Below, piece by piece: positions 1-6,874 of a DNA stretch of 6,874 nucleotides (positions are counted from its first letter, which is position 1; every line of letters begins with the position of its first letter). This DNA comes from Myxococcales bacterium (GTDB lineage Bacteria; Myxococcota; Myxococcia; Myxococcales; Anaeromyxobacteraceae). The position numbers and the translations under genes are program-made. The stretch lies in assembly GCA_021784995.1 (NCBI GenBank), contig JAJYHA010000367.1:1-6874 (forward strand). The letters run 5' to 3'. The notes beneath the pieces were generated by a model. That model saw only the letters and a program-made list of their open reading frames with translations. It was not told where the DNA came from and made no database searches.

Positions 1-340
1 CGGATCGCGTTGAGCGCGGTGCGCAGGAAGTACATGTTGGCCACGCCCGGGATCTCCACCGGGTACTGGAAGGCGAGAAAGATCCCCAGGGCCGCTCGCC
101 GCTCGGGCGGGAGCGCCAGCAGGTCCTCCCCGTCGAAGGCGACCGTCCCGCCCGTCACCGCGTAGGTGTCGCGCCCGGCCAGCACGCTCGCCAGCGTGCT
201 CTTCCCGGAGCCGTTGGGCCCCATGATGGCGTGCACCTCGCCGGCGCGGACGCACAGGTCGAGCCCGTGCAGGATGTCGCGCTCCGCGACCCGGGCCCGG
301 AGGCCCTCGATGCGCAGCAGGCAGCTCCCGTCCGTGTCGC

Positions 341-344
<4 letters not shown>
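1..344 (-). CDS. sufC: SufC, Fe-S cluster assembly ABC-type ATPase (partial, C-terminus beyond left edge)
   Basis: SufC is the cytosolic ABC-type ATPase that binds SufB and SufD in the SufBCD scaffold, where cysteine-derived sulfur and iron are assembled into Fe-S clusters. Only the first 114 codons are in the window (family length is about 250). They show the Walker A motif GPNGSGKST at residues 42-50, preceded by GEVHAIM, and the SufC-typical Q-loop [11 protein letters not shown] at 91-101, followed by [11 protein letters not shown]. The Q-loop sequence separates SufC from general transporter ATPases. Signature, Walker B and H-loop lie outside the window. The ATG at 344 overlaps the sufB stop as ATGA. 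A purine-rich GGAAGGA lies 8 nt upstream, inside sufB, so translation is probably coupled. Identity is very likely; only completeness is unknown. Confidence 0.95.
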
Positions 345-1779
<1,435 letters not shown>

Positions 1780-1783
<4 letters not shown>

Positions 1784-2298
1784 GGGTTCACCTGGGCCGG
1801 CGCCGGACGGGGCGGGGCGGCGTCCGGCGCGCGCTGCGGGTTGCCGATCCGGACGGGCGGCGGTCCGGTGCGCGCGGCGGCGCGCGCGGAGACGCGGCGC
1901 GGACCGAGCGCGGAGAGGGGGAGGCGCTGCAGGGTGCGATGGATGGCGCGGCTGATCGGACCCCAGTGGTCCTTGGCCACGCACACCGCCTCGAGAGAGC
2001 AGCCGCCGGAGGTGTCGCTGCACTCGGTGAGGGCGACCGGGCCCTCCAGCGCCTCGACGACGGCGGCGACCGAGATCTCCGCGGCGGGCCGGGCGAGCGT
2101 GTAGCCGCCCCGCCGTCCGCGGTGCGAGAGGACGATACCCGCTTTCGACAGTTCCTTCAGGATCTTGGAGACCGTCGGCCACGGGACGCCAGAACGGACG
2201 CACAGCTCCTGGGCCGTCGTCACGGTCGTCTGACCGCCCTGCGCCATGTGGGTCAGCAGGACCAGCGCGTAGTCGGTCAGCTTGCTCATCCTGAGCAT
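1780..2298 (-). CDS. Rrf2-family Fe-S-responsive regulator of the SUF operon
   Basis: A 172-residue winged-helix transcription factor of the Rrf2/IscR family, most like the SUF-associated subgroup (TIGR02944 type). The start [19 protein letters not shown] and the recognition region [19 protein letters not shown] (38-56) are typical, as is the wing [12 protein letters not shown] (60-71). The segment [12 protein letters not shown] (83-94) leads into three cysteines, C93, C100 and C106 (C-x6-C-x5-C). By family knowledge these ligate an Fe-S cluster. Residues from about 128 to the end form a Pro/Ala/Arg-rich tail longer than usual for the group, probably disordered. The ATG at 2298 has a good GGTGGAG five bases upstream; M4 at 2289 is the alternative start. 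As first gene of the rrf2-sufB-sufC operon it probably controls its own transcription from the dyad at 2328-2354. Whether it represses, activates or both cannot be read from the sequence. Confidence 0.93.
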
Positions 2299-2303
2299 CG
2301 CGT

Positions 2304-2310
2304 CTCCACC
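2304..2310 (-). promoter_or_regulatory. Ribosome binding site of the Rrf2 regulator gene
   Basis: Minus-strand GGTGGAG ends five bases before the ATG at 2298 and supports this start over M4 at 2289. Confidence 0.6.
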
Positions 2311-2319
2311 GGGAGCCCT

Positions 2320-2349
2320 TGAATAGCGTATCTAGACTAGAATGGTCCA
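2320..2349 (-). promoter_or_regulatory. Possible promoter of the rrf2-suf operon
   Basis: On the minus strand TGGACC (2349-2344, four of six to TTGACA) is followed after 18 bp by TATTCA (2325-2320, three of six to TATAAT). This would start transcription about 15 nt before the ribosome binding site ends and put the -35 inside the dyad, as at IscR-repressed promoters. The hexamers are weak and other pairings are possible. Confidence 0.3.
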
Positions 2350-2354
2350 GATAC
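2328..2354. promoter_or_regulatory. IscR type 1-like dyad operator upstream of rrf2-sufBC
   Basis: An imperfect palindrome centred on 2341: GTATCTrGACyA, then three central bases, then TrGTCyAGATAC. Ten of thirteen position pairs are complementary. The core GACTA-GAA-TGGTC has the same sequence and spacing as the published E. coli IscR type 1 core (GACTR, 3 bp, YAGTC); the outer flanks differ. It is centred 43 bp upstream of the start codon of an Rrf2/IscR-family gene, the expected place for an autoregulatory site. It is also a local AT-richer island in very GC-rich DNA. Binding by the adjacent regulator is inferred. Confidence 0.7.
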
Positions 2355-2409
2355 ACGCGCTATGTAACGCCCGCCTGGACGATTTCACGCATTTCGGATG
2401 GGTCTGCGG

Positions 2410-2426
2410 GAGGCGTCCACCGCCTC
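2410..2426 (-). terminator. Hairpin at the end of recQ, weak terminator candidate
   Basis: A perfect 6-bp stem (GAGGCG/CGCCTC) with a 5-nt loop overlaps the stop codon of the helicase gene. No T-run follows on the minus strand, so it is at best a weak intrinsic terminator. It is the only obvious hairpin between this gene and the suf promoter. Confidence 0.2.
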
Positions 2427-4002
2427 ACCGATCGGCCGTGCGTCGCCGGCGCCTGGGGCGCCCCGGTCGGGTCGCGTGCCGGTGCGCGGGGGCCGACCCG
2501 GAGAAGAGGTCCGTGCCCGTACAGAGATCGCAGCTCTCGCCGCAGGGGGCGATCCCCTCGCCGAAGTGGCGCACCAGCGCCTGGTGCCTGCAGGCGGCCT
2601 CCTCCGCCAGCCGGAACATCTCGCGCGCCTGGCGCCGCTGCAGCTCGGCCACGCCGGCGCCGGCGTCGGGGTCGGCCAGCCGGTCCCACCCGAGTACGTC
2701 CGCCCAGGAGTAGAAGAGGACGCAGTCGGCGGGCGCCCCGTCCCGCCCCGCGCGGCCGACCTCCTGGTAGTAGCCCTCGATGGAGCGGGGCATGTCACGG
2801 TGCAGCACGTACCGGATGTCGGGCTTGTCGATGCCCATGCCGAACGCCACCGTGGCCACCACGACCTCGGCGGCGCCCGACTGGAATGCGTCCTGCGCGC
2901 GGCTCCGCTCCGCGGGCTCCAGCCCGGCGTGGTAGGCGCGGGCCCTCACGCCGTGCTCCCGCAGCGCCCGGGCCGTCGCGTCCACCGCCCGGCGCGACAG
3001 GCAGTAGACGATCCCGCTCTCGCCACGGCGCGCGCGGACCAGCCGGAGCAGCGCCTCGCGGACGCGCAACCCGTGGCCGCGGCCGGGCCCGCCGGCCCCC
3101 TTGCGGAAGGCGTGGAGCCTGAGGTTCGGCCGGAAGAACGTCCCCCGCACGACGAGGGGATCGGACATCCCCAGCTGCTCGACGATGTCCCGCGTCACCT
3201 CCGCGGTGGCGGTCGCGGTCAGCGCCAGCACCGGGATGCCTCCGAACCGCGCCTTCAGCCCGCGCAGGTTGCGGTAGGCCGGCCGGAAGTCGTGACCCCA
3301 GTGGCTGATGCAGTGCGCCTCGTCCACGGCCAGGGCGGAGAGCTTCACCGCGGCGAGGGCGGCGCCCACGGACGCCTCGAGCCCCTCCGGCGCCGCGTAG
3401 ACGAGCTCGTACTCCCCCCGGCGGGCGCGCCGCACTCGGGCGCGACGCTCCTCCGGATCGAGGCTCGAGTTGAGGAACGTGGCGCGGATCCCGATCCGCT
3501 CCATCGCGTCCACCTGATCCTTCATGAGGGCGATGAGCGGCGAAACGACGAGGGTCGTGCCGCCCAGGATCCGGGCCGGGATCTGGTAGGTCAGCGACTT
3601 GCCGCCGCCGGTCGGCATGACCCCCACGCAGTCCCGCCCGGCGAGCACGGCCTCGATGATGGCCTGCTGGCCGGGCCGGAAGGCCTCGTGCCCGAAGACG
3701 GCCCGCAGGAGCGCGCGCGGCGACGTCGACGGCTCCGGCCTCTCCTCCCGCTGCGGCCCCGCGAGCGCACGCGCCAGCGCCTGCAGCGCGGCCAGGTCCT
3801 CGGGCCGGAAGAGGCGCCGATCGCGGCGCCAGAGCGCGCGGAGCGCCTCGAGCCGCTCCTCGCAGGCCCGACGCCGCGCGGGGTCGCACGGGTCCCCGGA
3901 GGCCCACCACGAAGAGAGGCGCGCGACCTCGCCCGCCACCGCGGGGCGGCCGCTGGCGGCACCCGCGCCGAAGAGGTCGAGGTTGCGGGGACGGTGGGGC
4001 AC
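2425..4002 (-). CDS. recQ: RecQ-family ATP-dependent DNA helicase, short form
   Basis: A 525-residue superfamily 2 3'-5' DNA helicase acting in recombination and repair. Motif 0 lies at 103-113 (FGHEAFRPGQQ) and motif I at 129-136 (MPTGGGKS). Motif Ia is SPLIALMKDQV (154-164), motif II DEAH (227-230), followed by the RecQ aromatic-rich loop CISHWGHDFRPAYRNL, and motif III LTATAT (261-266). Motifs V (AFGMGIDKPDIR) and VI (QEVGRAGRDG, 413-422) complete the core. The RecQ zinc cysteines are C471, C487, C491 and C494; the last three are spaced C-x3-C-x2-C, against C-x2-C-x2-C in E. coli RecQ. The protein ends about 30 residues later in an Arg-rich tail, so the winged-helix and HRDC domains of E. 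coli RecQ (about 610 aa) are absent. About 95 residues precede the core, an extension of unknown role. The start is GTG at 4002: the frame is closed upstream at 4074, no other start lies between, and no clear Shine-Dalgarno is seen. It follows the lipoprotein gene by 69 bp. Confidence 0.93.
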   Translation of the reverse strand: MPHRPRNLDLFGAGAASGRPAVAGEVARLSSWWASGDPCDPARRRACEERLEALRALWRRDRRLFRPEDLAALQALARALAGPQREERPEPSTSPRALLRAVFGHEAFRPGQQAIIEAVLAGRDCVGVMPTGGGKSLTYQIPARILGGTTLVVSPLIALMKDQVDAMERIGIRATFLNSSLDPEERRARVRRARRGEYELVYAAPEGLEASVGAALAAVKLSALAVDEAHCISHWGHDFRPAYRNLRGLKARFGGIPVLALTATATAEVTRDIVEQLGMSDPLVVRGTFFRPNLRLHAFRKGAGGPGRGHGLRVREALLRLVRARRGESGIVYCLSRRAVDATARALREHGVRARAYHAGLEPAERSRAQDAFQSGAAEVVVATVAFGMGIDKPDIRYVLHRDMPRSIEGYYQEVGRAGRDGAPADCVLFYSWADVLGWDRLADPDAGAGVAELQRRQAREMFRLAEEAACRHQALVRHFGEGIAPCGESCDLCTGTDLFSGSAPAHRHATRPGRPRRRRRTADR

Positions 4003-4071
4003 GGCGCGGCCGGCCCGGCCCGGCGCGCGACGTGAGCGCGGCGAGCCCGGGGACCCGGCGGGCGGTCGAGG

Positions 4072-4899
4072 CTACTTCGTGACCCTGGCGTCCTCGATGA
4101 GGACCGGGTAGGCGTAGCCGGCGCCGAAGTCCTTGTCCACGACCACGGTGCCCTTGGCCGTGACGACGTCGCCCACGGCCGCGCCGTCGCTGGTGGTGAC
4201 CGTGACGTCGTTGTCCTTCTTCTCCGGCGACCCGGAGCCGTCGCGCAGGTGAACGAAGTTCTTCCCCATCACCGGCGTGAACTTCACGACCTGCCCCCGG
4301 ATCGCCACCGGCTTCCCCTGCAGCTTCGCGCGCTGCGCCCAGACCTCCGCGACCGTGCGGCCCTCGGCGCCGCCGGCGCGGGCGACCTTCTGCACCTTCA
4401 CCTCGGGACCGCCGGTGGCAACCATCTGGTGCTGGGCGGCCATGTCGGCGGTGCTCGGGGCGCCCATCGCGCCGCCCATCGGGGAGCCGCCCATCGGGGA
4501 GCCGCCCATCGCACCGCCCATCGCACCCGCCGCCGGCGGTGCAGCACCCGTCTCGGCACCGGGCCCGCCCGCCAGCGACCCGAAGTAGACGACGTCGAAC
4601 TTCCGGTTCAGCTCCTTCGACTCGAACCCCTGCATCGGGAAGGCGTTCGCGACTCCCACCTCGTCTCCCACCTTCCTGTCCGTGCGCTGGACGGCGGCCC
4701 AGATGTCGCCCGTCGCCGTGGCGAGCTTGAGGTAGCTGTACTGGGAGACGTCGATCTTCTCGACCACCTTGCCGCGAAGGACCTGGGTGGCGCCGGGGGC
4801 GCTGGCTGGCTGGGCGACCGTGGTCGGCCTGGGGGCCTCGGGCTTCTTGCAGGCTACGGCGGTCAGGGTGACGAGGGCGACGACGAACGTGCGGCGCAT
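4072..4899 (-). CDS. Probable lipoprotein with two OB-like (NrfJ-type) domains
   Basis: A 275-residue protein with a basic N-terminus, a short hydrophobic stretch and a lipobox-like AVAC, making C17 the probable lipidated residue. Alanine at -3 is less usual, so a lipoprotein is likely rather than certain. Residues 38-107 (VLRGKVVEKIDVSQYSYLKL, then DIWAAV and KVGDEV) resemble NrfJ-like small OB-fold proteins. A linker (108-180) rich in Gly, Met, Ala and Pro contains the repeat MGGSPMGGSPMGGAMG. Residues 183-273 form a second OB-like unit (VAEVWAQRAKLQGKPVAIRG, then FVHLRDGSG, VGDVVTAKGTV and DKDFGAGYAYPVLIEDA). NrfJ-type proteins are linked by name to cytochrome c nitrite reductase systems, but their role is poorly defined and no such genes are here. 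Start: GGAGG at 4913-4909 is 9 nt before ATG 4899 but only 3 nt before the upstream in-frame GTG 4905, so ATG is preferred. Confidence 0.85.
   Translation of the reverse strand: MRRTFVVALVTLTAVACKKPEAPRPTTVAQPASAPGATQVLRGKVVEKIDVSQYSYLKLATATGDIWAAVQRTDRKVGDEVGVANAFPMQGFESKELNRKFDVVYFGSLAGGPGAETGAAPPAAGAMGGAMGGSPMGGSPMGGAMGAPSTADMAAQHQMVATGGPEVKVQKVARAGGAEGRTVAEVWAQRAKLQGKPVAIRGQVVKFTPVMGKNFVHLRDGSGSPEKKDNDVTVTTSDGAAVGDVVTAKGTVVVDKDFGAGYAYPVLIEDARVTK
4461..4527 (-). repeat. Short tandem repeat coding for the Met-Gly-rich linker
   Basis: Two exact 15-bp copies of GCCGCCCATCGGGGA (plus strand, 4471-4485 and 4486-4500) are flanked by degenerate units sharing CGCCCATCG. The unit is a multiple of three, so copy-number change would lengthen or shorten the MGGSP linker between the two OB-like domains without shifting the frame. 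Confidence 0.8.
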
Positions 4900-4908
4900 G
4901 GACACGAA

Positions 4909-4913
4909 CCTCC
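4909..4913 (-). promoter_or_regulatory. Ribosome binding site deciding the start of the lipoprotein gene
   Basis: Minus-strand GGAGG has a 9-nt spacer to ATG at 4899 and only 3 nt to GTG at 4905, which favours the ATG. Confidence 0.65.
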
Positions 4914-5037
4914 GAAGTGGACGGACCCGCTCTGGAACCGCGGGGGGCGTACCACAACCAACGAGGGAATGGAATCAATCCAGCCCGGGGCGCCCCCGAC
5001 CACGCGCCGCCTCTCCGCTCGGCTACTCCGGAGCCCT
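4914..5037 (-). other. Intergenic region upstream of the lipoprotein gene
   Basis: This non-coding stretch lies between the hairpin downstream of the permease and the lipoprotein gene's ribosome binding site. It contains a small AT-richer segment (4950-4980; minus strand GATTGATTCCATTCCCTCG then TTGGTTGTGGTAC), the likeliest place for the promoter. No pair of hexamers is convincing; TTGATT with a downstream TGGTAC is the best and is poor. Confidence 0.35.
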
Positions 5038-5058
5038 CCTGCGGCAGTATGCCGCAGG
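5038..5058 (-). terminator. Stem-loop downstream of the ABC exporter operon
   Basis: A perfect 8-bp stem (CCTGCGGC/GCCGCAGG) with a 5-nt loop begins 25 nt after the permease stop codon. Position and stem strength fit transcription termination or 3'-end protection of the exporter mRNA. No T-run follows on either strand, so classical intrinsic termination is not shown. Confidence 0.5.
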
Positions 5059-5083
5059 GGAGTGCTCCGCCCGTCCGGCGCAC

Positions 5084-5842
5084 CTACCCGCGCAGCTTGT
5101 AGCCGTTCCGGAGCATGGCGTACGCGCTCCCCAGGGATCCGACGCAGAGCACCAGGGCGATGGCGAGGCCAGCCGCGGGGCGCCCGTCCGAGAGCCCCAG
5201 CATCCCGTATCGCACGCCGTCCACCAGGTAGAAGACGGGGTTGACGAGCGTGAACTGGCGCAGCCCCGGAGGCAGGGCCCGGGCGGAGTAGAAGACGCCG
5301 CCCAGGAACGTCAGCGGCGTGATGACGAAGGTGGGGAAGAAGTTCACCTGCTCGAAGGTGCTCGCCCACACCGCGGTCGCGAACCCGAGCGCCGCGAAGG
5401 CCACCGCCACCAGCAGCAGCATCAGCGCCGCGAAGAGGGGGTGCGCCACCGAGAACCCGCTGAACGCGGCCGCCACCGTCCACATGACGGCGCCGACCGC
5501 CACGCCGCGCACGACCGCCGCGCCGACGAACCCGGTCAGGATCTCGCCGTGGGTGAGCGGCGAGACGAGGATGTCGACGATGGTGCCCTGCAGCTTCATC
5601 ACGAAGAGCGAGGAGGCGGTGTTGAGGAAGGCGTTCGAGACCACGCCGAGCGTGACCAGGCCCGGCACGATGTACCGGGCGTAGGGCACCCCCTCCACCT
5701 CGCGCAGCCGGCTCCCCAGGGAGAAGCCGAACACGACGAAGTAGAGGGTGGTGGTGATGAGGGGGGAGAGCAACGTCTGGCCCGGCACGCGCAGGAAGCG
5801 CCGGATCTCCTTCACCAGCAGCGTGCGGAGCCCGAGGCCCAT
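5084..5842 (-). CDS. ABC-2 type exporter permease, YadH-like
   Basis: A 252-residue integral membrane permease that should pair with the ATPase encoded just upstream to form an inner-membrane exporter. Hydrophobic segments lie near residues 22-42, 57-78, 103-127, 133-158, 166-186 and 222-241, the six helices of ABC-2 permeases. Diagnostic stretches are VKEIRRFLRVPGQTLL (10-25), RYIVPGL (56-62), TFVITPLTFLGGVFYS (171-186) and NPVFYLVDGVRYG (201-213). These match what I recall of E. coli YadH along most of its length. The substrate is not known for this family and cannot be deduced. The ATG at 5842 shares its A with the TGA of the ATPase gene (TGATG), and GGAGG lies 7 nt upstream, which fixes the start and implies coupled translation. 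A stem-loop follows the TAG stop. Confidence 0.93.
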   Translation of the reverse strand: MGLGLRTLLVKEIRRFLRVPGQTLLSPLITTTLYFVVFGFSLGSRLREVEGVPYARYIVPGLVTLGVVSNAFLNTASSLFVMKLQGTIVDILVSPLTHGEILTGFVGAAVVRGVAVGAVMWTVAAAFSGFSVAHPLFAALMLLLVAVAFAALGFATAVWASTFEQVNFFPTFVITPLTFLGGVFYSARALPPGLRQFTLVNPVFYLVDGVRYGMLGLSDGRPAAGLAIALVLCVGSLGSAYAMLRNGYKLRG

Positions 5843-6792
5843 CACGGCGCCTCCCCCGTCGCGCTCCTCCCCGCCGGCGGCGTTCCCCGCAGCAGCCGCA
5901 CGAAGACCTCCTCCAGCCGCATGCGCGTCGTCTCCACGTCCTGCACCGAGAGCCCCGCCCCGGCGAAGGCCGACAGCGCGGGGCCGAAGGAGGCGCCCGG
6001 CTCGACCGCCACCGCCACCGTCCGACCTCCGTCCTCCAGCGTGGCGCCCAGCGCCGCCAGCGCCGGCGGGAGGGCGGCCAGCGGCGAGCCCAGCGTCGCC
6101 CGCAGCGTCTTCCCGGCGTGCCGGCGCAGCAGGGCGCGCTTCTCCTCCACCAGGAGGAGCCGTCCGCGGTCGATCACGCCCACCCGGTCGGCGAGCTCCT
6201 CGGCCTCCTCCAGGTAGTGCGTGGTGAGGACGATGGTGGTGCCGCGCTCGCGCAGCCTCCGCACGTAGGACCAGAGCGCCTGCCGCAGCTCCACGTCCAC
6301 TCCCGCCGTGGGCTCGTCGAGGAAGAGCACCCGCGGGTCGTGCACCAGCGCCTTGCCGATGAGGAGCCGGCGCTTCATGCCGCCCGAGAGCGAGCGGGTG
6401 TTCGCGCCGCGCTTCCCCAGGAGGTCGAGCGCGGTGAGGATCTCGAGGAGCCGGTCCTCCCCCAGGCGCACCCCGAAGTAGCCGGCCTGGATCCGGAGCG
6501 ACTCCTCGACCGTGAAGAAGGGGTCGAAGTTGATCTCCTGGGGAACGACGCCGAGGACGCGGCGCGTGAAGTGGTACTCCGCCACCACGTCGCGCCCGAG
6601 CACCCGCACCGTGCCCTCCGTCGCGCGCAGCAGGCCGGCGACGATCGAGATGAGGGTGGTCTTGCCCGCGCCGTTCGGGCCCAGGAGCGCGAAGATCTCG
6701 CCCGGCTGGACGTCGAGATCCACGCCCGCCAGCGCCTCGAAGGTCCCGAAGCGCTTCCTCAAGCGGCGGACGGCGACGACCGGCTCGGCCAC
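5842..6792 (-). CDS. ABC-2 type exporter ATP-binding protein, YadG-like
   Basis: A 316-residue cytoplasmic ATPase that energises the adjacent permease. It has Walker A GPNGAGKT (38-45), Q-loop Q85 in VPQEINFDPFFTVEE, signature LSGGM (135-139), Walker B VLFLDE (155-160), D-loop AGVD and H-loop H192. The run NFDPFFTVEE...QAGYFG and the phrase DEPTAGVDVELR closely match E. coli YadG as remembered. The part after about residue 215 is the variable C-terminal region common in exporter ATPases and ends in a short Pro/Gly/Ala tail. The start is GTG at 6792: the N-terminus begins at the expected distance from Walker A and no other in-frame start lies nearby. There is no Shine-Dalgarno; instead a TATAAT-like TAGATT lies 8 bases upstream, so the mRNA may be leaderless. 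Confidence 0.94.
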   Translation of the reverse strand: MAEPVVAVRRLRKRFGTFEALAGVDLDVQPGEIFALLGPNGAGKTTLISIVAGLLRATEGTVRVLGRDVVAEYHFTRRVLGVVPQEINFDPFFTVEESLRIQAGYFGVRLGEDRLLEILTALDLLGKRGANTRSLSGGMKRRLLIGKALVHDPRVLFLDEPTAGVDVELRQALWSYVRRLRERGTTIVLTTHYLEEAEELADRVGVIDRGRLLLVEEKRALLRRHAGKTLRATLGSPLAALPPALAALGATLEDGGRTVAVAVEPGASFGPALSAFAGAGLSVQDVETTRMRLEEVFVRLLRGTPPAGRSATGEAP

Positions 6793-6800
6793 GGCGGCGC

Positions 6801-6806
6801 AATCTA
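6801..6806 (-). promoter_or_regulatory. Possible -10 element of the ABC exporter operon
   Basis: Minus-strand TAGATT matches TATAAT at four of six positions and ends 8 bases before the GTG at 6792. Transcription would then start close to the start codon. No -35 is recognisable. Confidence 0.4.
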
Positions 6807-6849
6807 GCGCGCCGCGCGCCGCGCGGCAGCGCCTTCGTCGCCGGCGCGC

Positions 6850-6855
6850 TACATT
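6850..6855 (+). promoter_or_regulatory. Possible -10 element of a divergent plus-strand gene
   Basis: Plus-strand TACATT matches TATAAT at four of six positions and ends 8 bases before the ATG at 6864, mirroring the minus-strand element. No -35 is recognisable. Confidence 0.35.
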
Positions 6856-6863
6856 CCGCCACC

Positions 6864-6874
6864 ATGGGCCGCCG
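6864..6874 (+). CDS. Possible start of a divergent gene (partial, runs off right edge)
   Basis: ATG GGC CGC CG gives only Met-Gly-Arg before the window ends, so no product can be named. The case for a start rests on its context, which copies the region before the ATPase start on the other strand, including the TAsATT hexamer at the same distance. There is no Shine-Dalgarno. Confidence 0.35.

Larger units (their letters stand above)
6790..6866. repeat. Inverted repeat with 25-bp arms forming a symmetric divergent promoter/start region
   Basis: Left arm 6790-6814 and right arm 6842-6866 are reverse complements at 21 of 25 positions, with 27 bp between. Read outward, each arm begins CGGCGCGCTAsATT, continues with sCGCCrCC and ends in a start codon: GTG (minus, 6792-6790) on the left, ATG (plus, 6864-6866) on the right. 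The TAsATT hexamers sit at identical distances (8 nt) from both start codons. Confidence 0.8.

Noticed and set aside
2398..4035. A 545-codon plus-strand open frame opposite recQ
   Set aside because: The opposite strand encodes all helicase motifs; this translation is low-complexity Arg/Pro/Gly/Ala with no family resemblance.
4003..4071. GC-rich inverted segments between the lipoprotein gene and recQ as a terminator or promoter
   Set aside because: Stems are short or have loops that are too tight, there is no T-run, and no promoter hexamers are seen; random GC-rich sequence gives similar patterns.
4940..4954. A sigma-54-like GG-N10-GC (minus strand TGGTACG then C-rich) upstream of the lipoprotein gene
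   Set aside because: The -24 half is good but the -12 half lacks TTGC apart from the GC pair, the spacer is a C-run, and no enhancer site or activator gene is visible.
2795..5083. A 762-codon minus-strand open frame across the lipoprotein gene and recQ in another frame
   Set aside because: Its translation is Arg/Gly-rich noise, and the overlapping frames hold two proteins with clear families.
4769..6217. A 482-codon plus-strand open frame across the lipoprotein start, the intergenic region and both exporter genes
   Set aside because: It is antisense to the exporter genes, with no recognisable motif and a composition typical of shadow frames.
5843..6865. Upstream extension of the permease frame to an ATG at 6865
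   Set aside because: The extension covers the ATPase gene in the wrong frame and is Arg/Gly/Ala noise; the permease begins at ATG 5842 with a GGAGG site.

Overview
The window is very GC-rich (third codon positions almost all G or C) and every well-supported gene lies on the minus strand. Protein content and codon use fit a high-GC myxobacterium-like proteobacterium, and an Anaeromyxobacter-type genome is my best guess. This comes from gene content and composition only, not from a database match.

Right to left, in the direction of transcription, there are three groups. (1) Positions 6792-5084 encode a two-gene ABC-2 exporter: an ATPase and a six-helix permease joined by a TGATG overlap, most like the E. 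coli YadG/YadH pair. Upstream of it is a short region in which an inverted repeat with 25-bp arms carries two near-identical promoter/start regions facing apart. One drives the ATPase; the other faces a possible plus-strand gene whose first codons run off the right edge. (2) After a hairpin and a 184-bp gap come a probable lipoprotein with two OB-like (NrfJ-type) domains, 4899-4072, and, 69 bp later, a short RecQ-family helicase, 4002-2425. These two could share a transcript. (3) Positions 2298 to the left edge hold an iron-sulfur cluster assembly operon: an Rrf2-family Fe-S regulator, sufB, and the 5' part of sufC, each junction being a four-base ATGA overlap. The rest of the suf genes presumably continue beyond the left edge.

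The best regulatory observation is a 27-bp dyad at 2328-2354, just upstream of the Rrf2 gene. It reproduces the core and spacing of the IscR type 1 operator (GACTA, 3 bp, TrGTC). Together with the three cysteines of the regulator, this suggests Fe-S-dependent autoregulation of the suf operon. No tRNA, rRNA, CRISPR array, insertion sequence or phage gene was seen. The genes belong to known families; the less ordinary material is the two cis-regulatory structures, the short RecQ and the duplicated-OB lipoprotein.
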